The position numbers were made by a program, and so were the translations under genes. Shown here one piece after another: positions 44,352-55,160 of a stretch of DNA of 64,000 nt. The notes beneath the pieces were generated by a model. That model saw nothing but the letters and a program-made list of their open reading frames with translations. It made no database searches and was not told the DNA's origin. This stretch comes from Turnera subulata (Eukaryota; Streptophyta; Magnoliopsida; Malpighiales; Passifloraceae). The stretch's first letter is position 1. Each line of letters starts with the position of its first letter. The DNA lies in contig JAKUCV010004818.1 in NCBI GenBank assembly GCA_028386065.3, positions 1 to 64,000 on the forward strand, in the 5' to 3' direction.

Positions 44352-46967
44352 TGAAACGCCCGTGTCCTAATTTATTATTATAAGTTACAAATTAATTATG
44401 GATTGACTAAATTACCCTTATCATTCCCGGGACACCCGTATCCCAAAATTATCCATCAAATTAATCATAACATGTAGAAAGACCAAAATGCCCTTCTACC
44501 TGGGATACAATATCAACAACATAATCAATGAACAATTGTACAACAAATTACACAACAACGAGTATGCAGCGGAAGACTATACATATGATAACATGTATGC
44601 AGTGAACTCTATGGATCCGACCCGAGGAGAGGAATGTACTGCCACCTGCTGAAATGCACCACTGCTCAACGAACAGCTAACCTGTAAAAGTCTGTGAGGG
44701 GGTGAGACCAACCACTGTCTCACCGCAGACAAATAAACCAATAATATATAATACAAATCAACTGCAATTACACCGGCATCAAACAACAACAACCTCAATA
44801 CACAGAGCAAGACATCATCAGACTACATACCATCACTTGTCATTACTTATATTATTATCTTTATTATTAAGGTTAAGTATTTTATTAGGGCCCTCTACTG
44901 TGTGCGTCGAGCTCGGTCCCGTCTGATCAAACAACCAGGCATAAGCCCAAATAAACCAGGCACGAAGCCCAAACATATCCATAGAGAGAGAGACAGAGAG
45001 AAAGAGGGAGGTAGAAAGGGGGAGGTAGAAGGAGGAAGGTAGAACCGGCCATCACAGGCCCACATGCAAACCCGCATGCCATCCCGAGGGGTATAACTTC
45101 CCGCTCGAACCAACCGGTCAACAGCCCCACAGTAGAATTATATAGTTCGTTATTCACAATAATGTTTTAAGAGTTGTGCCATAAGTTATGATCAACAGTG
45201 TTGTGTGGAATTAATATCTTATCCTCAAGTCCGGGCCTCAGCCCATAGTCCACCACACAAACCTCAATCTAAACCTCATGTGTTTATCATAACCAAACAA
45301 CAGGCCACATAATCAGGCACACCACGACATAGGTAACATCAACATTATTCACCTTGCAAATAGCAACAACAGCACAACAGGCAAGCATGCATACAGCATT
45401 CAAGACCAAACAATTAATACCACATTATATTCCAAGACAATCAACCGAGCATTGTAGGCAGTAATGCATACAAAGGTTTATAAGTCCTCACCTGGATCAT
45501 AGAAACATCTTGAAAGATAAATCCATCCCCTACCTCGACATTACCGTGTTCCTATAATTATAACCCAAACACAATTACACAACAAATCACGAGGTAAAGA
45601 GATGCATGCTATACACTAGCTAACTTAATTTTGTGATAACAATCCTTAACCTCACGTGGATATATACAGACCAGGGTCCAAGCTTGAGTCCGGATCCCCG
45701 CAGCACCTAGTTCACAAGAGAAACGTAGCCACTAAGTCCAAAGAGTATTTAACAATCAACCGAACGAGCTACAAAACTGACCAGCCCCTAATCACTGCCT
45801 AATAACTCCCAATTAATTCCGAATCTGAAACTATCATCAACACGGAACTTAAAGTAGACATTCTAAGCTTTCCAACCATATAAAATTCACTATCATAGAA
45901 TCTAGGAATAATTAATTATGAATTCTCTAACATAGCCCAGAAAAACTGTAATTTCCTGCACAACTGTCCAATTGTGCGGTTTTTAATAAATTCCACAAAA
46001 CTCCTTTTCCAATGAAACCAATTGCAAACGTTTCCTATGTGTGTCTATTTTGTAGGGTAAAAATTTGATTACCTAATTCTAAGCTTAACCTTAACGGAAA
46101 CAAGAACACTATAAACTGTTCAAAACTAATGGATGCACCTTGGGTTTGACCACATGACGACCACAAATAAATAATAAGATAGATTTATTATCCTAGTTTA
46201 TGATAGCCAGAATCGAGTTCCAGTAACAAATTCCCTTAAGGGCTAAGAAAACATAGTAATATTCTTAAAAGTCTACGAAAACACTAAAGGCTAGAAAATA
46301 TAATCATTAAAAACTTACTATGGGTTAGCTACTCGATTCAAACTCTCCAACTTCACCTTTTGACGACAGCACAAAGGCTGCAGCTATTGTCCTTATTGGC
46401 AGAGGAGCGCGACGAGAACGATAATAGGAGAATGGGGTTTGTGTTTTGTAAGAGACCTATATATATAAATGCCACCGCCTAAACAAAAGAACTAAACCTA
46501 TTTGGACACGGTGAACTTAAGGGCAAGGGTTGGGCTTTATGTTTTTTTTTTTTTTTTCAAAACACAATCCAACGGGTCAAAAAAAATTGTGGGCCTGCTT
46601 ATTATGCACGTGGGCTTAAACTAATTAATAGATATGGTATGTAAATTTAACGTATAATCTAATGAATACCGGGTATTATATTTTTCCCCCGTTAGAAAAA
46701 TTCGGTCCCTGAATTTATTACTAACCTTCCTGGTCGTAAAGAAGAGGATAAAATTTTAACTCATAAGAATAAGGTTTGTGGTCAAATAGCAAACAAAAGC
46801 ACATAGAGAAAAGTTACTAAAGCCTAGACATAATACTAAGAAACCTATATTCAAGATAAAAGTCTGACGGAAACAAGAACTTATGAACTCGGCTGATTCT
46901 ATGACGATAGCAACATAGCATTCTAAAAATTCCGTAAAAATCAATTAACGAAAATCGGGGCGTTACA
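44352..46967 (-). mobile_element. TGTAACG-family solo LTR (subfamily 2), 2616 bp
   Basis: On the plus strand it runs from tgaaacgcccgtgtcc to aaatcggggcgttaca; on the minus strand it is TGTAACG...TTTCA. An exact TSD cacat lies at 44347-44351 and 46968-46972, and the flanks join into one Tat/Ogre-like LTR. The CT-rich block and gggctgttgaccggttgg are present (45000-45125). There are no coding domains; frames such as 44577-44926 are shadows of repeat text. Confidence 0.93.
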
Positions 46968-47902
46968 CACATGGGGGTCGGGCGGTCATGGCGGGATGAC
47001 TGCCAGGTCCGGCCGGCCATTCACGGATAACCGCTGGGGCCTGGAGGCCATCCATCAGATGAGCGCCGGCGATGGCGGTCATGGTGCCCAAAATCGCTCG
47101 ATTTCCTTCAATTTCGCCCTTAATTTGATTCTACACGGTTTTGGCCCAGATTTTTGGCTGAGCCAATGGTCATTAAGCAGGTCCATGCCCCTACACTTCC
47201 CAGAACAATTTAAATAGGGTCTCCCATTCAAATTTCAAGGGATTGCTCACTCTTATGTACACACTACCTATATGCTTTGTTGCTTAGGAAACTCTACTCC
47301 TCTAACCATAGAAAACCTCTTTAGGTAGAAACTCTGGAGGAATTTTTGTGGGAAGTATCAACAATAATCCAACAAGGGTAGACCAGGAGGAGGATTAACA
47401 ATTTAGCTTAGAAGAGGAAAGAAGATGGGTGAAAAACACAACCCAATCCAAGGAGCTAGAGGAGGGCTATAAGAGGTAATCCTAATCCCTTTCTGTTTAC
47501 TAATTACTGGTGACCTGATGATGCTTTTTTATGATGTGATTGTTGTGATGTTACAACAAGAACTACATGGGCTTTGAACCCGGTCGCCGAGGTACATAGG
47601 TGGTCTCTAGTGGTGGAAACTCAAGCCCAATTATTTTATTTTTCCCTTTTGTCCCAATTTTTTATTATTATTTTGTCATTTGCTTCAACACCTTATACAC
47701 ATTTGCACATAGCATACATTTTTTTTTCAATTGCACAAAGTTTCTCCGCAACATGGATGGGTGCCTAACACCTTCCCATCCGTGACCAACCTCTGGGCCC
47801 AATATCATTTGTTCGCTAACCGGTTGCTTTATATGGAGTCAATGGGATTCAAGGAACCTTTCTTCCCGAAATTTTTCCTATACTAAAGTTCGGGTGGCGA
47901 CT
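46968..47902 (+). mobile_element. Tat/Ogre-like gypsy LTR, second piece
   Basis: After cacat, the sequence (gcggtcatggcgggatgactgcc and onward, and 'gttttggcccagatttttgg') matches the reverse complement of about 60880-61130. It runs to 'gttcgggtggcgact', which in the other copy lies about 80 bases before the LTR end, and is cut there by another LTR start at 47903. Confidence 0.75.
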
Positions 47903-48552
47903 TGTAGGGCCTCGAATTTTTGGAATTTAATTTCTATGCTTTTTCGGAATTTCTGAAATTTTATCCCCAATTCTATCCTCGAGAAATTCCGGGATTTTGG
48001 GCCAAGGAAATTATTATCATTAATTTATTTTTCTTTAAAAATGTTTTTTTTACGTTCGGGGTTAATCTATAGTCGGATTCTTTGGGAACAATTGGAGTTC
48101 CAGGGTAAACACGGAGTATTATGTAGTTTCATTTTGAAACCATGTCGTTTGGAATAAAGAAAAAGGGGGAAAAAAAAACCTAAACACTACGCACATTGAC
48201 CAGGGAAGAGTTAACCCCGCCTTAGACCAACCTTAACTCTTCCACTTTCTTTTCTTTTCTTTTCTCTTTTCTTCCTTCTCTTTCTTCCGCCGCTCCCACC
48301 ATCTCTCTCCCGGATTTGTCTCCCCGACTATCTCTCCCCAACAGTTACTACCTAATTTCTCTCCCCCTCTCTTAATTCTTTTCCTTTTTCTTTGTTTTGA
48401 CTGCTACCACTCTTTTATTTTTCTTTTGGCCAACATTCTTTCTCTTTTGGGTTACACCTTCACTGCCACCATATCCTCTTCCGCCGTTCTATTTGTCTCT
48501 TCAACCACACTCAAGCAGAGGAGCAGTCTGCGGTCGTGGGCTATGTCGAGGG
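47903..48552 (+). mobile_element. 5' part of a TGTAACG-type LTR (subfamily 4)
   Basis: tgtagggcctcgaatttttgg resembles the tgtaacgccccgaattttc start. The order of blocks matches 25400-26030: a ttatttt...ggaaat region, an A-rich run before 'ttgacc', then a long CT stretch (48240-48510) and gc-rich 'ccgcc' text. The Angela element B inserts at 48552 (TSD gaggg). Confidence 0.65.
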
Positions 48553-49824
48553 TGTTAGTGTAATATGCCCAAAAGCCAATCATTGCATGGTTGTATATAG
48601 TCATGTATATACATTAAGGTTATTCCAATAAATATTTTTATGTGATAAACGCTTGCACATATTTATAACCCTAGAATATTTTATATTCTTAAATGTCCCT
48701 AGTCGATTATTATTATGGATGGGTTGTAATAATAAATTAAGACTAGCGTATGTTGAGAAATATATGAGATATGAATTCTACATACGGGTACAAGTTACTT
48801 GTGGTCTGGACTGACCCAACATAAGAACACTACATGGAACGTTATATGATTGTCAATAGTGGTTTTTATAGGTATTGTCCTTTGACCTGAGATCATCAAG
48901 GTTCCCAACATGTTAGTCATATACTTTGATATTACTCTGGGCTATTCGTAACTGAGTAGACCTTAGTGTAATCATTGGGTATATGATAAGTGTGTAGTGG
49001 GTTTTGTATGATCAAGATGGAATTCGTCCAACCCATATAACGGGTATATTATCAGTTGGGCCTCTTGATAGAGTTGAACTGTAAATGCATGGCCATGCTC
49101 GGATTATGTGATATGGTGATATCATTAGTATCCGTTTTACACAGTTAACTCGGGGATCAAGAAACTTAGATTAAACATATATGAGATTGACTTATTCCAT
49201 GTCTCGTGTTTAATCTTGATAATGTGACGAAAGGACGATGACATGCTTCCGAGGCATATTGAATCAGTACTGATCTTGTCGTTTGGGTAGCAATGATGTG
49301 TTGCTAGACACCGCTCATTGTTTATAATTGTAAAATGAGAATTTACAATTATTGTCAAACGTTACAAGTGCCTACAGGGTCACACACTTAGAATTGTTGA
49401 TTCGAGCAGGTGGTTGAATCATGGTTGGACAGTGGTTCGACCTAGTGGGTGGACCATGGTTGAACCTTGGTTGGATCACGGTTGGACCGGGTCGTTTTGG
49501 GCTGATTTGGTTCACTAATTATCAGAATTATTGAACCAAAATTAATGCCATATGATGTGTAATCCCATTAATGCTTAGTGGAGCATCCATTAATGCCTAG
49601 TGGAGCATTAAGACATAGTGGAGACATGATTAGACTTAAAGTATAATCATGATGGTTAATGGATGATGATGTTGGCCGTTGTCTCATTAATCTATGCATT
49701 AATTCTGTGTATAAATAGGGCTTGATGATCAGATTATCAACACACACAACATTCACACACAATTCAGATTACACACCCATTCTTTGAGAAAGAAAAAAAC
49801 ACCACATAGCTCCCAGAAATCCGT
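48553..49824 (+). repeat. Angela B 5' LTR, first part
   Basis: It starts tgttagtgtaatatgccc and ends within 'agaaatccgt', where the 3-kb solo LTR has inserted. TSD tccgt lies at 49820-49824 and 52879-52883. Confidence 0.95.
49710..49717 (+). promoter_or_regulatory. LTR TATA box (tataaata)
   Basis: It lies in attctgtgtataaatagggc; the 3' LTR has tatataaata at 59247-59256. The solo LTR insertion lies about 110 bases downstream, so any transcript from this promoter would run into foreign sequence. Confidence 0.65.
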
Positions 49825-52800
49825 TGAAACGCCCGTGTCCCAATTTACAAATAAATTACTTAAATGGAGGAAATTACCAAAATACCCCTGAAACCCGGGA
49901 CACGAAATCCAATATCAAAATGTTATCCAATATTCTTAATAAATGAGATGTCAAAAGAACAACACAATCCGGCTTAACAAGCCACAAGACAACCCGGCAT
50001 CCTGCCGAAACATCATCAATACATAAACCCGGCAACCCGCCGAAAATGTAATCCAAAATCAATAGAGACATCTCAATAAAAATCCAATGCAGCGGAAGAA
50101 AACACACGGAGTAAAAATAAGAGAATCAAAACAACATGCATGCCGACTGTATGGATCCAACCGGGAGATCAAGCACAGCTACCTGCTGAGATAACCACGT
50201 CTGTACTCTGGAAGGATGGTAAGTGACTGCACGCTATCTAAAGTCTGAAAAACAACGTTGGCGATTATGTGAGTCGCCTACTTAGTGAGCAATATATATC
50301 TAATTATGAGAGTGTGCAGATCAAGTCCGACAGGAAAGAAGAGCAACAAGGCAAGCATGCAAACACACAACAATCAGTACTAACACGCCAACACAATCAA
50401 GCAAACTGTTCATTATTCTCCATCTGTTGTGTGTTAAGTTTTCTTATTATACTTTATTATTCAGGGTCCCCTACTGTGTGCGTCGAGCTCGGTGCCGTCT
50501 CATGAGACAACCGGGCACGAAGCCCAAATAAACCGGGCACGAAGCCCAAACATATCCATAGAGAGAGAGAGAGAGAGACAGAGAGAAAGAGGGAGGTAGA
50601 AAGGGGGAGGTAGAAGGAGGGAGGTAGAAACCGGTCATCACAGACCCATATGCAAATCCGCATACCACATGCTATCCCGCATGCAAACCCGAGGGGTATC
50701 AATTTCCGCTCGAACCAACCGGTCATCAGCACACAGTAGCCTAACTTCTACTGTACATTATTCTTAATCTCAAATTATGAGTTCATGTGTGCCAAGTGAT
50801 TGTAGTTTAACAGGGTTGTGTGATAAAACATCTTAAACAGATCACCGGGTCTCCGACCCACAACACATCACACAAAACACCCAAAATCACACATGTTATA
50901 ATCCATAACAAATCCAACATCCAGCTCATAAGCAAATAATACACTTAGTCACACAACACAGATTACAGCATGTTAGCAAACAAGCATGCAACTCAAACAA
51001 ACCGATCCAACGAGCTCATGCATACAAACATAAAAAGACATATAAAGTCACCTCAACGACGATTGTCCTGTGGAGCTTTTCCCAAAACAGATCCACCAGC
51101 TCCCGAGGTATTACCCGTGTCTGAATACCGGCGCACACAACAAATTACAAACATAAACAATAAAGACGTGCATGCGTGTAACTATTATGCTCAACTGAGT
51201 TAAACCCGTCCCTAGTTAACCATTTATGAAATTCCCGGGTCTAAACCCGACATAATATTCTCTCACCAAAACTCCGAGTATCGGGACCTAAGGTTCACCG
51301 GCTTTCGCCCAACTAAGTCCAATAAGTAGTTCCCGGGCCTATGGCCCACTCATTATGTCGTTTATGAATTCCCGGCCTAAAGTCCAATCGAAGCCCAATT
51401 ACAATTTCCGGGCCTAAAGCCCACTTCCTTAAGTCCTTATTAAGCCAAGCATAGGAATGGGGCTTACAGCCCGTTACTTAAGTCCATGGTCAAACCGAGC
51501 CCAAAATTCCCGGCCTAAGGTTCTACCCGTGTCGGTAAGTTCCCGGTTATATTCCACACAAATTCCCGTACTCGATTTACTACTTTTTACCTTATCAATA
51601 TTACAAAACCCAATCCAAATTAAATAAGTACATGCCATGAATAACACAAATTTGTACATCTAGTATACCGTTAAAATGCCGAAAATCAAGACCCGAGCCT
51701 TCGCCGGAAAATTCCCGAGCCTCGCCGGAAAATCCCCGAGGCTTCGCCGGATTCCGGTCAACTCGCCGGAAACACCCGAAACTGCCACAACCACCAATCA
51801 ACAACATATTCACTTCACCTCAAACAAATACACAACACTATCCATACAGATCCCTTACACGAATTACAAAAGAAAAAATAAAATGGTCCTTACCCGGGAG
51901 TTTGCTGCCAAACCAAATCTGCCCGTGACCAGCACACACACACCCGAGCTCCAAATCACTGCCGACACACACACACAGAGTGACGCACCCCCACAGAAAC
52001 ACCCCGGCAGCAACCAACACGCCAAACCACCACCAACAATCGTCACAACACCGTCAACCAGAAAACCAACACAACCGCAGCACACCGGCGACCCCAACGA
52101 CGCACGCACGCACAACCCTGGCCACAATCCAACAGCACACAACCGACACATCATCAAACAAACCCATCAACACAAAGAAACCCCAAAAGAAAAACGAGAG
52201 AAAAGAAGGGAAATTAGAGGGCGGCGGTGCTTACCGGAGGTGGCGACTCTTCCACCTCTGCAACTCGCGACGGCGACGGCGAAGTGGGGAGGAGAAGATG
52301 AGAGGAAGTGGTGGCGGCTAGGTGAACACGCGAGGAAGAGGACAAGACGATAGGTTTGGAAAAGAGAGGAGTAACAGAGGGAGAGAAAACGAGAGGAGAA
52401 GAAAGAAGGGAGAGGGAAGAGAGAAAGAAAAGAAAAAGAGAGAAGGAAGGTAGGAGGAGGTGGCGGGTTGGAGAAGAAGAGAAATAGAAATAAGAAAGGA
52501 GAAGAAAAGAAAAAGAAAAGAAGAGGGGAAGTGGCCGGCTAGGGTTTTGACCCACCAAGCTCAAAACGACGTCGTGTCGTTTAGCTTGGCGCGGTCAACC
52601 CGCCCCGTTGACCTGCAGCTTTCCCTTTTTTTTTTTTTTTCAAAATTCCAAAACGACGTAGTTTCATAGTACCCTCCGTTAATCTTCGCGTTTCACCCCG
52701 TTCTCGGATCCGTTTCCAACGGAACCCGAACCATGGACGACACCCACTTAAAATTGACATTTCCAAGGCATAGTAATTTATTTCTTCGACTAAAACTCGA

Positions 52801-52878
52801 AAATACCCCAAGGGTAAAATTGAAACAAAAATTTCGAAAATTCCGAAAAATCAAATTATGAAAATTCGGGGCGTTACA
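49825..52878 (-). mobile_element. TGTAACG-family solo LTR (subfamily 1), 3054 bp
   Basis: On the plus strand it runs from tgaaacgcccgtgtccc to attcggggcgttaca. An exact TSD tccgt surrounds it, inside the Angela B 5' LTR, whose sequence rejoins exactly. It aligns throughout with the copy at 25400-28422. The plus-strand frame 51676-52353 (225 codons) is antisense to the promoter-like part of the LTR and low in complexity. A similar antisense stretch in the other copy reflects repeated DNA, not a proven gene. Confidence 0.95.
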
Positions 52879-53149
52879 TCCGTAGCTAGCACAACGGTTC
52901 GGGAGTGCTCGGGTTGGAGATCATGAGATGTTTTCCTACCAGAGATCGACGGTTCGTGTGGATACCGTAGAGGGGCGAGATTTCTTTCCGGCTCTAGCTG
53001 ATTCGGCACAACAGTTGAGTGAAAGATCTCAACCGATTCAGGTACGTAAAAATTGTTATTCGGTTTAGTTACTTTCACTTGGATCCTCCATGGTTTCTGG
53101 GTTTTTCCGCTGCATTTGATTGTCAAGTTTGCATGCCCAGTTACTTATA
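52879..53149 (+). repeat. Angela B 5' LTR, second part
   Basis: It resumes at tccgtagctagcacaacgg and ends ccagttacttata. The final CA of the LTR reads TA here, while the 3' LTR keeps ttaca. Confidence 0.92.
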
Positions 53150-53150
53150 G

Positions 53151-53168
53151 TGGTAGCGGAGCCTCTTG
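53151..53168 (+). other. Primer-binding site of Angela B
   Basis: tggtagcggagcctcttg lies one base after the LTR end; it is related to the copia initiator-Met site tggtatcagagc. Confidence 0.7.
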
Positions 53169-54358
53169 TGAAACGCTAAACTGAATTTGTTGTACATAAG
53201 TATGATATGCTCATATTGATATATATGATATGTTGTATGTGATGTAGCTTGTTCATGATATGTTGAATTCGTTTTTGTATGTGTGATATATGTGAGGTTT
53301 GTTTTGTCAAAAGTGTTTGACAACAAGTACTTGATTGGTATGTGATATCAATCAAGGTGTTTTTGGTAGTAAGTCGAATGAGTTCGACAAGGAAAATCGA
53401 TTGTCAGTTTTTGTATAGATCGATTGTCATTCTAGTACGATTGTCGTCCTTTTTCAGGTGCAAGGTTGTGAATTAATACATTGTGCAAGTGAGTCCTGTC
53501 TAGGAGGCTGGGTTTTAAGTGAACCTTTGTTCCTCCAGTCTTTCCTGGCGATTTATCTTGGAATGATAATTCTGTCTTAGGAGATTGGCTACGCCATCTT
53601 TCCTGGGAATTATCGAATCAGTTCAAATTCACTTCTTGTACGAGCACTATTCTCCACAAGAAATTTCCTAGATCGAGGAGCTAGTCAGTCTTTCATCACA
53701 AGTTAAACTTTAATGTTCTTGAACACTGCCAAGTGGTTGGGAGAATCAGATTCTCACAACATCGATGTTCAATGTTAGACATCGATGTTTTTATGTATTT
53801 TTGGTTTCCAAATTTACAAAACATCAATATATGATTTATCAAGAACATGCATATGATGTGTAGGAATAATATGTTGATGTAAATATTAAGTTCCTCTTGT
53901 GTTGCCTTCCATGATAAGCACTCATCATTGCTTAGATCTATACTTGGTAGGTTTTGCCAAAGCAAGGTGCCAATATTTATCCTAGCAAGGTGCGACGGGA
54001 TAATTGTAATATCCGAACTGCTTGTTATGGGTTAAACTTAACTAGGTCATCTCAATAGGATTGAGGACTTAGAGGCAAGGAGTTGAGCTAAGTCTATGAG
54101 ATAGACAAGAACAAGTGTTGTTCACTCAACTATCCAAGAGTTACATAAGATGTAATTGACAAGAGTTGTCTACCTAAATAACTATGATATAAGTGATCAG
54201 CCAAAGCTGACTTATCTTGTAGTGAAATATGGATCTTGGCCTACTTATAATTATCTTGATTTATGTAGTAGGAGCATCATTTAATAGAATTCCTTGTTAA
54301 ATGATTTATGTTTACGTGACTCTTATTTGTGTGAGTTGATCAATGTTGTAGAGTTATC
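53169..54358 (+). other. Leader of Angela B
   Basis: About 1.2 kb lies between PBS and gag. It holds repeated 'cgattgtc' text (53398-53455) and one ACATCGATGT pair at 53761 and 53781 (20 bases apart). The corresponding leader of element A is about 500 bases longer because of its palindrome array. No gene is seen. Confidence 0.7.
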
Positions 54359-55160
54359 ATGGCACAAAACACTAGTACACAATCATTGCGATCTGTCCTT
54401 GAGAAGGAAAAACTTAATGGGAATAACTTCCTTAAGTGGCATCGCAATTTGAGGATAGTTTTTAAACAATAAAACAAGTTGTATGTCCTTGAAGGGCCTG
54501 TTCCTAATGAACCGGCACCTACTGCTCCTAGGGCGGAAAAAGATGCTTACTAGAAGCATGTTGATGATGCATTGGATGTTCCACGCCTTATGCTTGTTAT
54601 CATGGACTCTGAGCTTTAGAAGCAACATGGGAACTTGGATGCGTTCGATATGATCGAACATCTGAAAATGCTTTTTGCAGAGCAAGCAAGGCATGAGAGG
54701 TACGAGACCTCTAAGGCATTGTTCCAATGCAAGATGGCTGAGTCATGACCGGTGAGACCTCATGTGCTCAAAATGATTGGATACATTGAGAGCCTTGAGG
54801 GTCTAGGTTTTCCTTTGCAAAAGGAGTTGGCTGTTGATCTAGTCCTGCAATCGTTGCCGGATAGTTACAGCCAATTTGTCATGAATTTCAATATGAATCA
54901 TCTTGACAAATCCTTATATGAGTTGCTTAACATGTTAGGAACAGTTGAGCAACAGATGAAGGCAAATAAATCCAACAGTATATTGATGGTTGGAAATGGC
55001 AAAGGAAAGGGTAAAGCCAAGTTTTACAAGAACAAGAAATGTGCCAAAAAGTTTGGTGCATGTGCATCTTCTTGTTCCCATGTGCTGAAACCCAAAGGTG
55101 GTATTGCAAAGGAAGGATAATATTTCCATTGCCATTGGAAGCGTAACTGCCCTATTTACC
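54359..55160 (+). pseudogene. Angela B gag
   Basis: The ATG at 54359 starts MAQNTSTQSLRSVLEKEKL, followed by a typical copia gag (NNFLKWHRNLRIVF, ARHERYETSKALFQ, GYIESLEGLGFPL, VLQSLPDSYSQF). Five stop codons interrupt it (near 54470, 54551, 54618, 54747 and 55118). The zinc knuckle has lost about four residues between its second cysteine and histidine (FHC-HWKRNC). No functional product is expected. Confidence 0.9.

Noticed and set aside
44577..45157. Hydrophobic small frames that could be membrane peptides
   Set aside because: They are translations of CT-rich LTR repeats, seen in all subfamilies in different frames.
51676..52353. 225-codon plus-strand frame, partly conserved in the other LTR copy
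   Set aside because: It is antisense to the promoter-like part of a solo LTR, rich in low-complexity P/T/Q/K, and the conserved stretch is explained by repeated DNA.
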